NCBI RefSeq assembly: GCF_009557615.1
Contig: NZ_CP045652.1
Span: forward strand, 62,001 to 126,000
DNA from: Sphingobacteruim zhuxiongii
GTDB lineage: Bacteria > Bacteroidota > Bacteroidia > Sphingobacteriales > Sphingobacteriaceae
Direction: 5' to 3'
Length of the DNA stretch: 64,000 bases
Positions within the stretch are counted from its first letter, which is position 1; each line of letters starts with the position of its first letter. The notes beneath the pieces are model-generated. The model was given only the letters and a program-made list of their open reading frames with translations, searched no databases and was not told the origin of the DNA. Positions 25,540 through 33,727 of this stretch are shown piece by piece. Made by a program: the position numbers and the translations under genes.

Positions 25540-26664
25540 TTAGTAGCGGGCTACACTGGCCGCTCCCTCTGTTAGCAGAAATTCTCCGGGATGTATAATG
25601 TGTGTTTTAGCACCGGTTTTATGGGCCAGTATAGCTAGTCTGTTTAAGATGTCTATGCTACTTTGTGGATCAGGTTTGACAGCGCGTTCTTCTAAGTATA
25701 TATCGCCGTATATTTTTCTGCTCTTGCCCAATAAAAGGTGCTCGACCCGGGCATCCATTACTTGATTTGCAACCTTTCTCAACTGATCGGTGGCCAGATT
25801 TTCCGCTTTGGCTTTTTTGAACAATTGGATAATATTTGCCGATTCGTGCGACTGCTGATCTTCGATAATCCGTCGCACGGCCTGAAGCAATTCGGCGTTG
25901 GAAGCGGTCGTCGCAGACAGTTCGATATGTTCGTGCTGCAGCTTCGTGTTTTTGGAGATCTTTTTGAAAAGATGTAGATTTTCGGAAATCGTAGCCAGAT
26001 ATAGGGGGAAGTTGTAGGGCTTACTGTAATGCTCATATACGGCCCCGTCTACTATTCTGAAAAAACGCTCGTTGTCTATTTCTTTTTCATCTGTTATTTC
26101 CATATACCCATGGAGGGTCGCTGAACCACCGGCAGCGGCATGCAGATGATTGTCTGTAAGATCGTGGCCCAGCGCTTCTTGCATGGTGCGCGGTATCTCC
26201 GGTGCCAGTACAATCTCTTCTATGCCGTAATAGTTGCCTTGATACATCCGTACTGAATTTTTGCCCAAAGCCAGCACATGGTAAGGAGCAAGTTTCGGAA
26301 TCAGATCTACCAGAGGCACAATATAAAACACCGCATCGACCTGATAGAAAGCATCACTACACGCAGGTAAGTAAACTGTTTCAAAAAGACCGCTTGACGA
26401 TAGGAAAAACCCAATACAACCTTCGTGTCCCTTGAATAGCTCGGTATCCTCTGCTTTTTTCTCCAGTATAGATATAAGTGAAGCTAACTCCGTATTATCG
26501 CTGTTGGTAGATTTGATCTCTTTAAGCAGATTTTTTAACTGAAGTATATTGCTATTGACATCGGCTACTTCTCTGCCTACTGGGATATATATGGTAAGAC
26601 AGCTTGATGCTTCTTCATCGATAAGTTGTTGAAATAGGGCAGTGTCTAATGTTTTCATGCGCAT
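25540..26664 (-). CDS. BaeRF-family (archaeo-eukaryotic release-factor-like) protein
   Basis: The 374-residue protein resembles bacterial archaeo-eukaryotic release factor families. It has an N-terminal domain with SSCLTIYIPVGR, a middle RNase H-like portion (YHVLALGKNSVRMYQGNYYG) and a C-terminal L7Ae-like portion (ARVEHLLLGKSRKIYG, IDILNRLAILAHKTGAKTHI). Members are proposed to act on stalled or hibernating ribosomes; the catalytic GGQ of true release factors is not visible. It is the first gene of the trehalose operon and divergent from the SDR gene, with which it shares a regulatory dyad. Confidence 0.72.
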   Translation of the reverse strand: MRMKTLDTALFQQLIDEEASSCLTIYIPVGREVADVNSNILQLKNLLKEIKSTNSDNTELASLISILEKKAEDTELFKGHEGCIGFFLSSSGLFETVYLPACSDAFYQVDAVFYIVPLVDLIPKLAPYHVLALGKNSVRMYQGNYYGIEEIVLAPEIPRTMQEALGHDLTDNHLHAAAGGSATLHGYMEITDEKEIDNERFFRIVDGAVYEHYSKPYNFPLYLATISENLHLFKKISKNTKLQHEHIELSATTASNAELLQAVRRIIEDQQSHESANIIQLFKKAKAENLATDQLRKVANQVMDARVEHLLLGKSRKIYGDIYLEERAVKPDPQSSIDILNRLAILAHKTGAKTHIIHPGEFLLTEGAASVARY

Positions 26665-26753
26665 AAATTTTAGATGTTTTATATGTTGTACTATTATAAA
26701 AACGTCTTAAAGAATGTGAAAGTTTACCAGGGAAGCCATTTAACCTCGAAAGA

Positions 26754-26790
26754 GGTATTTACTACGGCAGTCTACTGGGGGTAAATACCC
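26754..26790. promoter_or_regulatory. Perfect facing pair GGTATTTAC-N18-GTAAATACC
   Basis: GGTATTTAC (26754-26762) and GTAAATACC (26781-26789) are exact inverted halves separated by 18 bases, between the divergent BaeRF and SDR genes. Each half is 80-90 bases from the start codon it faces. This is the best-formed copy of the shared element in the window. Confidence 0.6.
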
Positions 26791-26869
26791 GTACGTATAT
26801 TTGCCCGTAACTATTTAGTGGATGTTTTGTTCATAGATAACTTTTTGGGATAGATAAAAACAGTTGATT

Positions 26870-27757
26870 ATGAAAACAGAACATAACAATCCGATCGATA
26901 AATTTGCGAAACCTCCTTTTGAAAAGCAGCCTCAGCCTGTACCTGGCGTAACAGCAAAGATGAATCCGAGACCGGATCATGGCGAAGAAGGATATCAAGG
27001 CAAGGATTTATTGATCGATAAAACCGTCATTATTACAGGAGGTGACTCTGGAATAGGAAAGGCCGTAGCTATTGCAATGGCGCGGGAGGGAGCTGACATC
27101 GTAGTATCTTATAAAGACGAAATTGAAGATGAGGATGCAAATGACACTAAAAAATGGGTGGAACAAGCGGGAAGATCCTGTATTTTGATACGTGGGGATA
27201 TCCGATCCGAAGAGCATTGCAATGCCATTGTCGATTCCAGTGTAGAGCGATTTGGCAAAATCGATGTATTGATAAACAATGCCGCCTATCAAATGACCTA
27301 TAAAACGGTCGAAGAAATTACGGCTGCAGAATGGAATAAAACATTTGAAACCAATATGAGTGCCATGTTTTATCTGGTGAAGGCAGCGAAAAAGCATATG
27401 CGACCTGGCAGCTCTATTATAAATACAACATCGGTAAACGCCTATGATCCGAACCCGACACTATTGCCTTATGCAGCTACGAAAGGGGCTATTCAGAACT
27501 TTACAGCGAGTTTGGCACAGCTATTTTTGGAGGACGGATCGGGGATACGTGTCAATGCCGTGGCTCCGGGTCCGGTTTGGACTCCGCTGATACCCAGCAC
27601 CATTCCCGATCACGAGAAATTTGGAGATAATACACCTATCGGCCGACCTGGTCAGCCTGTAGAAATAGCGCCTGTATATGTGTTCTTGGCTTCGGAGGCT
27701 GCCTCTTATGTGTCTGGTGCTACAATACCTGTAACAGGAGGAAGGGTAACCATATAA
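26870..27757 (+). CDS. Short-chain dehydrogenase/reductase (general-stress type)
   Basis: It has a classical Rossmann fold: IITGGDSGIGKAVA (cofactor glycine motif), INNAAYQM (NNAG-like), a catalytic Ser in NTTSVNAY, and YAATKGA (the YxxxK pair). The extended N-terminus (KPPFEKQPQPVPGVTAKMNP, then RPDHGEEGYQGKDLL) is typical of the YhdF/YhxC-like stress SDRs. I chose the ATG at 26870; a TTG two codons upstream is in frame. The substrate is unknown. A copy of the shared element is 79 bases upstream. Confidence 0.93.
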   Translation: MKTEHNNPIDKFAKPPFEKQPQPVPGVTAKMNPRPDHGEEGYQGKDLLIDKTVIITGGDSGIGKAVAIAMAREGADIVVSYKDEIEDEDANDTKKWVEQAGRSCILIRGDIRSEEHCNAIVDSSVERFGKIDVLINNAAYQMTYKTVEEITAAEWNKTFETNMSAMFYLVKAAKKHMRPGSSIINTTSVNAYDPNPTLLPYAATKGAIQNFTASLAQLFLEDGSGIRVNAVAPGPVWTPLIPSTIPDHEKFGDNTPIGRPGQPVEIAPVYVFLASEAASYVSGATIPVTGGRVTI

Positions 27758-27792
27758 AAAAAAGTGTCTCTCTTCGGGTCGAAGGGAGACAC
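27756..27792 (-). terminator. Intrinsic terminator of sigma factor 2
   Basis: The stem GTGTCTCCCTTCG / CGAAGAGAGACAC has a 3-base loop (read on the minus strand) and is followed by T8. The stem also lies just behind the convergent SDR gene and may serve it, though the + strand has no T-run. Confidence 0.85.
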
Positions 27793-27817
27793 ATAATATT
27801 CAACAGCAAAGTGTTTA

Positions 27818-28315
27818 TTAAGCTGTGTATCCTTTTAAATCTTCTTTGAGCATTTTGCGCGCAATATGTATTCTTGTTTTTACCGTTCCTTCGGGCACCT
27901 GTAAGTAATCGGCTATCTCATTGTATTTATAACCTTCTACAAACATCGTAAAGGCTTTGTAATTGGACTCTGGAAGTTTCGAAAGCGCACCTTGAATGTC
28001 TTCTATCACGAATTTTGACTCCCCTCTATTAAATGACTTACTTTCAAAATGGGGGACACTCTGGAGATCGGATTCTATGGCCCTAAATTTTACTTGTCTA
28101 CGGTATTTATTGATGTAAATATTCTTCATTATTGTATAAAGCCACGCGACTAGTTTGGGATTGTGAATGAATTTCTTTAATGAATTCAGCGAACGGATAA
28201 ATGTTTCCTGAACAAGTTCTTCTTTTTCGTATGGATCGCTGGTAAACTTTTGAGCGATGCTATTAAGGATAGGACTGTTCTCTAAAATTGTTAAGTTTAA
28301 TTCTGCTGTTCTCAT
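27818..28315 (-). CDS. ECF-type RNA polymerase sigma factor
   Basis: This 165-residue protein is of the same subtype as the sigma factor at 10777-11283. It has region 2 (DPYEKEELVQETFIRSLNSL, VAWLYTIMKNIYINKYRR) and region 4 (ALSKLPESNYKAFTMFVEG, ADYLQVPEGTVKTRIHIAR). No anti-sigma gene is adjacent. GGTAAAAATACCC (28424-28436) lies 109 bases upstream. Having two such factors in one 17-kb stretch, both near copies of the shared element, suggests that they control the local regulon or each other. Confidence 0.9.
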   Translation of the reverse strand: MRTAELNLTILENSPILNSIAQKFTSDPYEKEELVQETFIRSLNSLKKFIHNPKLVAWLYTIMKNIYINKYRRQVKFRAIESDLQSVPHFESKSFNRGESKFVIEDIQGALSKLPESNYKAFTMFVEGYKYNEIADYLQVPEGTVKTRIHIARKMLKEDLKGYTA

Positions 28316-28423
28316 ATCGATATCTTTTAAGTTGTACTTGTTGTCTTGTTTATTGGATTACATCAAATATGGTGCAGAATTATGGCACGAAAGGAAACGG
28401 ATAACACCGACGAAAGAGCAGAA

Positions 28424-28436
28424 GGTAAAAATACCC
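28424..28436. promoter_or_regulatory. GGTAAAAATACCC near-palindrome in a 420-base gap
   Basis: This is a near-palindromic relative of the shared element, 109 bases before the start of sigma factor 2. The rest of the intergenic region (28316-28735) is AT-rich, and I see no gene or further structure in it. Confidence 0.35.
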
Positions 28437-28735
28437 AGCATTCGTTAACTGGATTAAATGTGTGTGTGTAAATTATTGTTATTCAAATAATTGAGTTGTT
28501 TTTAGATCTCTTGATCTTACCTGTACGGATGAATATTTGGACAGATAGACAGGATCTAAAAACCGTATTTGTACACGATAGTTTGGGTGGAAATAATTCT
28601 GAGCACGTATAAACCGCAACAAAAAATACATAATGGGTATTAAACAGGGGAGAATGGGTTTGATTTTTGCTTAGAAACGGTAATACCTCAACATATAATC
28701 ACTTTATTAGGAATCGTATAAATTTTTGTAATTAG

Positions 28736-29800
28736 ATGGCCATAAGTAAAAAGAAAGAAGAACGGGAACTTTTCGAGCGATCAAAATTATTGATTAACCA
28801 TTCGCCCAATGAAGTTTTTGTGATTAAAGAGGTATTTCCACACGGGGCGTGGGGAAGGATGTTGCTGAATAAAGCCTACGAGATAATCGAAGCAGATAGA
28901 CAATTGGCAGACAGGTTAGGACATAGTCATGGGGAAGAGATGATTGGTCTTTCACTTTTTAAATTTTTTAGTGCGAAAGAGAGGATGAGGCTAAGTCATT
29001 TTTTTAAGAACTCCAGCCCGCACTATCTTTCTGTCTTATCTTATATTCAACTTTCCAGAGGAGTAATGGGGCGACAATGGGTAAGCCTGTATGCTAAGAA
29101 AATAGATATTAATAATGGTGAGATCGGCTACAGTATTGTTTTGCTCGATGAGGTAGATAGTTTTGCGACCCTCACGACGGACAAGTTTGATACGCTGTAC
29201 CGTTCTTTTTTTGACATGTACGAGGCCGAGTTAGCGCAGATCGGGTTGACTTTACGGGATGATATTGCCCAAGAGCTCTACGCTTTGCGGGTAAGTATGC
29301 AGAATTTTATACTTACAAACGGTTATGAAGGTGAAATAACACTTTTAAAGAAGCGGCTAAATGACACTATACGTAAAATCTCAGAACTTTCGAACGATCT
29401 GTTACCCAATGTATTTGTAAATATGGGATTTTTGCCCGCTATGGAGGATATGGTATTTGCAGTAAAGCGATTGGGATACGATCTGCGTTATAAGGTAGAT
29501 TCCTGTATTAAAGATAAGTCGCCAGAGTTTCAATTTTGCTGCTACCGTGTGGTACAGTCTTTACTACAGAGTTGGAAACAAAATGTCTTTCCCTATGAAG
29601 CTTCTCTGACCATAACTGTAAAAGGAAATAAGGTAAGTATCAATTTGAGTGAATCTAGAAGTGCATTGAACAGCAGTGTTCATCATTATTCGGAAGCTAT
29701 ATTGCATAATGTTCGCAACCGCATTGCGCTGTATGATGGTGCAATGGAGGCGAATCGGGTTTTAGAAAATAGTCAGTTAAAAATAACAATGTATAATTAA
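28736..29800 (+). CDS. PAS sensor with degenerate HisKA_3-like module
   Basis: The N-terminal part (about residues 15-140) is PAS-like, with SPNEVFVIKEVFP and IGLSLFKFFSAKERMRLSHF. The C-terminal part has the layout of NarX/DesK-type kinases, but the phosphoacceptor motif reads LRDDIAQELYALRVSM. The family has LHD; here it is L-Y-A, so His is replaced by Tyr182. The ATPase region lacks recognisable N and DxGxG boxes. The protein is unlikely to autophosphorylate. It sits 8 bases upstream of an intact LuxR-type response regulator. It may be a phosphatase, a ligand-controlled scaffold or a decaying kinase. Confidence 0.7.
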   Translation: MAISKKKEERELFERSKLLINHSPNEVFVIKEVFPHGAWGRMLLNKAYEIIEADRQLADRLGHSHGEEMIGLSLFKFFSAKERMRLSHFFKNSSPHYLSVLSYIQLSRGVMGRQWVSLYAKKIDINNGEIGYSIVLLDEVDSFATLTTDKFDTLYRSFFDMYEAELAQIGLTLRDDIAQELYALRVSMQNFILTNGYEGEITLLKKRLNDTIRKISELSNDLLPNVFVNMGFLPAMEDMVFAVKRLGYDLRYKVDSCIKDKSPEFQFCCYRVVQSLLQSWKQNVFPYEASLTITVKGNKVSINLSESRSALNSSVHHYSEAILHNVRNRIALYDGAMEANRVLENSQLKITMYN

Positions 29801-29808
29801 GGTCATAT

Positions 29809-30471
29809 ATGATTAAGATAATTTTAGTAGAGGACCATCTCGTGGTCCGCAATGGAATTAAATTATTATTAGACACACAAGAGAATGTACAGGTGGTAGC
29901 GGAAGCCAATAATGGCGAAGAAGCTATTGCTTATTTGGAAGAGAATAGTATTCCGGATATTATTATCACAGATATTAATATGCCAGGAATGGACGGTATT
30001 CAACTTACTGAAAAGTTGGTCGAGTTGTACCCGAAAGTGAAGGTTATCGTATTATCGATGTTGAACAATACACAAAATGTATCGCAGGCGTTTGAAAAGG
30101 GTGCAAAAGGCTATTTGGTAAAGAATGTAAGTTACGATGAACTCCTGTTTGCGATTAACCACATCGCCAACGGCGGTCGTTATCTTTGTGAGGAGCTGGC
30201 TATGCTACTACTCGAACGAGTGGTGGCGAAGGCTCCAGGCTTTGCAAATTACGAAAAAGATGTCTCAGCCAGTGGTGTAGAGCTGAGTGAAAGAGAACTG
30301 GAGGTACTACAGCTTATCAGCGAAGGATATACCAATGTGGAAATAGCGGATAAGTTATTTCTAAGTAAACGAACAGTCGAAGGACATCGACAGAATCTCA
30401 TCGAAAAAGCAGGCGTTAAAAATTCCGCCTCGCTCATAAAATATGCAGTAATAAATAGGCTCGTAGATTAA
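29809..30471 (+). CDS. NarL/LuxR-type response regulator
   Basis: The receiver domain is intact: acidic pocket EDH near residue 9, phospho-acceptor Asp55 in IITDINMPGMDG, the Ser of VIVLSM and the conserved Lys in KGYLVKN. The C-terminal LuxR helix-turn-helix is canonical (LSERELEVLQLISEGYTNVE, KLFLSKRTVEGHRQNL). It is co-transcribed with the degenerate sensor just upstream. Because that sensor lacks its His, phosphate may come from another kinase such as the phytochrome-like protein at 17182-19338. It is a candidate reader of the dyad element found upstream of many genes here. Confidence 0.95.
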   Translation: MIKIILVEDHLVVRNGIKLLLDTQENVQVVAEANNGEEAIAYLEENSIPDIIITDINMPGMDGIQLTEKLVELYPKVKVIVLSMLNNTQNVSQAFEKGAKGYLVKNVSYDELLFAINHIANGGRYLCEELAMLLLERVVAKAPGFANYEKDVSASGVELSERELEVLQLISEGYTNVEIADKLFLSKRTVEGHRQNLIEKAGVKNSASLIKYAVINRLVD

Positions 30472-30509
30472 CAAAGAAGGCCATCCTTGCGGATGGCCTT
30501 CTTTGTTAA
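30468..30509. terminator. Bidirectional terminator between response regulator and DUF2383 gene
   Basis: TTAACAAAGAAGGCCATCC (30468-30486) pairs perfectly with GGATGGCCTTCTTTGTTAA (30491-30509) around a 4-base loop. It contains the response regulator stop codon and abuts the stop of the convergent gene. Confidence 0.9.
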
Positions 30510-30977
30510 TTACAACTCTATATTGTCCCTCAATTCTTTAATATGGTCATGGGCCTGTAATTGTAAACTGGCCTGACTTTGGATAATCGACAATATGTTT
30601 AATGGCGCAAGCTGTGAGTTGTTGAGAACGTCTTTGTAGACTTTCTTGAACTCATCTTCTCCTCGCACACAGCTTTCTAATATTGCTTTCGCCGTATAAG
30701 GCGCTATCGCTGATTTAATCTCCATCCAGGTTCTGAACAACTTACCACTGGTTTTGGTGTCGTCTGTCGGTTTATCACCTTCCCGAAATACAAGTGGAAT
30801 AAGATCACTCTTGAATTGAATAGATTGGTCGCGGTATTTTTCAAATATAGCTTGTAGACCGTAGTTACTTTCGGTAGGGAGCAATGAAATTGCTTTTTCA
30901 TATCCTTCAATGCGGTCGTTGTTGATCTCGACCAACTGATTTAGCAAATCTCCCGTTTCTTGATGTGAGTTTTCCAT
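30510..30977 (-). CDS. DUF2383 (PA2169-type) four-helix protein
   Basis: The 155-residue protein has the DUF2383 pattern: LLNQLVEINNDRIEGYEKAI in the first helix, then an amphipathic bundle with ESCVRGEDEFKKVYKDVL. The family is ferritin-like in fold and often stress-induced; the function is unknown. The palindromic element GGGTATAAATACC (31043-31055) is 66 bases upstream. It is convergent with the response regulator. Confidence 0.85.
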   Translation of the reverse strand: MENSHQETGDLLNQLVEINNDRIEGYEKAISLLPTESNYGLQAIFEKYRDQSIQFKSDLIPLVFREGDKPTDDTKTSGKLFRTWMEIKSAIAPYTAKAILESCVRGEDEFKKVYKDVLNNSQLAPLNILSIIQSQASLQLQAHDHIKELRDNIEL

Positions 30978-31042
30978 GTCTTTATATTTTTTACAATAGT
31001 GGACAGATGTAGGAGCATATGGTTGAGCTCGAATTTCAAATA

Positions 31043-31055
31043 GGGTATAAATACC
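31043..31055. promoter_or_regulatory. GGGTATAAATACC palindrome
   Basis: This copy lies between two divergent genes, 66 bases from the DUF2383 start and 120 bases from the small membrane-protein start. It is near-palindromic, so its orientation is ambiguous. Confidence 0.45.
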
Positions 31056-31174
31056 AGCATTAGGGAAGAAAACCGCAATCGGAATGTTGTAATTACCGGG
31101 TAATAAGTGGTATCCAAACTAAAACAGCTTTAAACTGTTTATTCTTTAATATTAAAACTAAAAATTATTAGAGT

Positions 31175-31342
31175 ATGGAAACCAACGATAAACAAGAATA
31201 CGAAGGCCAAATTCCTGAGGTAGTGAAAAATGAGCCAGATGATGAACCAGCTGGACGTGGTATCATATGGGCATTTGTAATCGCAGTTATCCTATTGGCC
31301 ATTATTTATTTCGTGTTTTTTAAAGAAGATCCTAAGGTTTAA
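31175..31342 (+). CDS. Small single-pass membrane protein, 55 aa
   Basis: The product starts METNDKQEYEGQIPEVVKNE and has an acidic soluble head, one membrane helix (GIIWAFVIAVILLAIIYFVF) and a short charged tail. This layout is common for small stress-regulated membrane proteins in Sphingobacteriaceae, with no known function. It is divergent from DUF2383. Confidence 0.6.
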   Translation: METNDKQEYEGQIPEVVKNEPDDEPAGRGIIWAFVIAVILLAIIYFVFFKEDPKV

Positions 31343-31354
31343 TCTTTGTAGTTT

Positions 31355-31474
31355 ATGGATCTAAAATCTTCGGAAACTTTCTGGCTAGTGAAGAACGGAT
31401 TGATTAATTCTTTCCCTTCTTTAAGAGATGACATAGATGTAATGGGTGCTCTTCGGCGGCATCAACGAACTTGA
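31355..31474 (+). pseudogene. FAD-dependent oxidoreductase N-terminal remnant
   Basis: The 39 codons read MDLKSSETFWLVKNGLINSF, then PSLRDDIDV, which is the leader of a DAO-type FAD oxidoreductase. The following GxGxxG is shifted out of frame (TTCGGCGGCATCAAC) and the frame closes at once. The rest of the enzyme is not recoverable downstream. Confidence 0.5.
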
Positions 31475-32307
31475 ATTGTAAGAAGATAGTTATTTATACG
31501 ACCTATAACCCAATGCTAATATATACGTCTATGCTTAAAGCACGAAACAATCGTATCCGAGTCCAAGGAAAAACCAGAATAATGGAGAGAATATCTCAAC
31601 AAAAGTAAAAAAAAAATGCTATCAGCTGATTGTCCCTGATACTGTAGATGAGAGGCAACTAATAACAGAGTATTGGCCGATCTTAATTCTCAACTTGACC
31701 TGCGGTTAGCCCTCAAGTAATGGAGGTGAAATTTCAGATCGTCAAAGAAAAATAAGATCTTGAATATTCAGATCTTATCTGATCTTTTAAATTTCTTCGT
31801 GAGATGAACATCTAATCAATCCATATTCATTGACGAGTCCAGCTATTCTGGCAAGATAGAAGCCGAGCATTATAAAAAATTTCAAACAGATGTCAGTAAG
31901 ATGACCCCGCGCCTTCCTGCTTCATTGACTTAGTATGTCTAAAGAGAAGCGTCTGTTAAAAGTGTACGTTATCAATGATGCAAAAACAGAATAAACCGAC
32001 AATTGTTTCAATATTTATCAAACCACCCATTCGCAAGAGCAGATGGATTCTTTTGGGATAAAGAACGGTTGCGATTCCACAAAAAGTTTCATATCTTAGC
32101 CAAATAGCAATTGCAACTAAAACGTATGTCAAACCAGTGAGCTATTCGGTGAGTCGGGAAATCGATAGTTTGTAAATAACTGATAAAGAAACAGATGCTC
32201 AAAAGGTGTTATTCCCCTACGGGCTACTAAACAGGACAAATGAAATTAATTTTCGTTTGCCCTGTTCTTTTTTAGGGGTAATTCGTTGTTAATCTGAAAG
32301 ATATTGA
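31475..32307. other. Decayed, gene-free stretch
   Basis: No open gene is present. The stretch holds short coding-like scraps with many stops, a perfect hairpin ATAAGATCT-N9-AGATCTTAT at 31752-31778 and a terminator-like hairpin at 32230-32273 (AACAGG/CCTGTT followed by T6). It also holds a 54-base sequence at 32174-32227 that recurs at 59837-59889. Confidence 0.6.
32174..32227 (+). repeat. Dispersed repeat, copy 1 (AAATAACTGATAA...CTACGGGCTAC)
   Basis: The block starts AAATAACTGATAA and ends CCTACGGGCTAC. It is similar over its whole length to 59837-59889 in the same orientation, with the ends identical and the middle diverged. The surrounding sequence is unrelated. Confidence 0.6.
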
Positions 32308-32330
32308 GGATCAGTGTCAAAACCTGTGGA

Positions 32331-33209
32331 CTACGCAAATAATTTGGTCAATCTGAACAGGAAGAAATTGATGTCACCTACACCTCTAAACTGACTTCTG
32401 AAAGCTTTTATCTTTGCATTGATAGATTCTGCTGAAGCATTAGTACTCCTGTTATCGAAGTAGTTCAATATTTTTTTGTGATGGATATTTATGGTTCTGG
32501 AGACGGTGTTGAATGACTTGAAGCCGGCCTGTTCCACTTTATCCGCCCATTTTGCCAACCTAGTAAAGGCGTAGATCTTATCTATGGTGGTGTTGAATAT
32601 CCAAGAGAGTTCTTGGGATAACCTGTACGCCTTTTCAATATCGGGATATCGCTCAAATAGTACAGCGGCCCTTTCTCTTTGCTCGGAAGTCCATTTATGT
32701 TCACTTTTATAAAGCAGGTATCGGCTTCTTGCAAGTAACTGTTTGATGGTGTCATTGTTGGATAGGACTTCCGGAAAAAAGGTTTCCTTATTCTTTCGTG
32801 CTTGGTCAATTGCCTGGTTTTCATCGTCAATGGCCTGCCAGCGGTGCTTTATCCTTATTTCCTGAAGCGCTTCGGTAGCAAGTTGCTGAACATGGAAACG
32901 GTCTATTACCTGAACAGCATTGGGAAAACATCTTTTGGCTATCAATCCCATATTACCGGCTAGATCAAGCGTTATCTCTTGAACTTTATTGCGTAATCTC
33001 TGTGGGATCTTTTGAAGGATCGGGATAATGTTCTCTGATTTTGTGCCGTTCAGTATGGCTACAATGGTCCCTTTTTTACCTCGTGTTTCTTTGTTGGTGA
33101 CAACGGTATAGAGCTCGCCATGAGATAGGCAGGTCTCATCAATAGAAAGTGGGCACTGACACTTTTGTGGGAAGATCAATCCATTCGTGCATTTTCGCGA
33201 TGCTCCCAA
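32331..33209 (-). pseudogene. ISAon1-family transposase (DDE domain), frameshifted
   Basis: The DDE part is well preserved: SIDETCLSHGELYTVV, ITLDLAGNMGLIAKRCFPNA, VIDRFHVQQLATEAL and the C-terminal STNASAESINAKIKAFRSQF. The N-terminal ~40 residues (SSFYGISASKLRRYYRNKL region, 33210-33320) are cut off by a one-base loss (CGAATGG versus CGAAATGG in copy B). A compensated pair of indels changes QNVSAHLSID to QKCQCPLSID. The transposase is probably not functional from this copy. Confidence 0.85.
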
Positions 33210-33293
33210 TCCTGGAAACCGCTCAGCTTATTGCGGTAGTATCTCCTTAGTTTACTGGCCGATATCCCATAGAATGAACTGATAGTCTGAATG

Positions 33294-33674
33294 CTATGTG
33301 CCTGACTGTCCGCTGATACCTTTTAAAAAAGCTGCGAAATCCTGTGTGATGCGCGTTCCTTTGGCTACTAATTCCCAGTTTCTGTAAACTACTTTGTCCG
33401 TATCTTGGTTGAGCCATCTACGGCGCTTGACATGAAGATAGACCTGCATGCCACGAATAGGAAAATCTTGAAGGGTAATGGGGTCGAAAAATCCCTTGGA
33501 AATCAACTTCTGGCCTTGATATTCTTCAGGTGTAGTGTTGAGTTCTTCCAAAAAGATGTCCAGTCTTTTATCTTCTTTGGAATAGTGGGTCATCTCAAAA
33601 TAATCGGAAACTCCTTCGGGAATAATTAAGGGCATTAAAGCGTTGAAAGATTCGTGCATCTGTATAAATATCAA
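33294..33674 (-). CDS. ISAon1-family transposase N-terminal region protein
   Basis: This 126-residue first ORF is identical in the two copies (the other is 56605-56985). It is the separately encoded N-terminal region of ISAon1-type transposases, with EGVSDYFEMTHYSKEDKRLD and LHVKRRRWL, and overlaps the second ORF in another frame. Confidence 0.88.
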   Translation of the reverse strand: MIFIQMHESFNALMPLIIPEGVSDYFEMTHYSKEDKRLDIFLEELNTTPEEYQGQKLISKGFFDPITLQDFPIRGMQVYLHVKRRRWLNQDTDKVVYRNWELVAKGTRITQDFAAFLKGISGQSGT

Positions 33675-33727
33675 AGCACAAATATCTAATTATTTCTTAT
33701 CCCCTCCACAACTTTTGTAAATGATCC

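Larger units (their letters stand above)
32308..33727 (-). mobile_element. ISAon1-type insertion sequence, copy A
   Basis: The 1420-base element has imperfect inverted ends, GGATCAGTGTCAAAACC at the left and GGATCATTTACAAAAG from the right, both followed by TGTGGA. Its ends were fixed by comparison with copy B at 56552-57970. No 8-base target duplication is visible. It is inserted in the 3' end of the serine recombinase gene. Confidence 0.85.

Noticed and set aside
28257..28448. Open frame on the plus strand overlapping sigma factor 2
   Set aside because: It lies antisense to a well-supported gene and over its promoter region.
31475..32000. Possible catalase-like or other gene remnants in short frames
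   Set aside because: The fragments are too short and broken to name a family.
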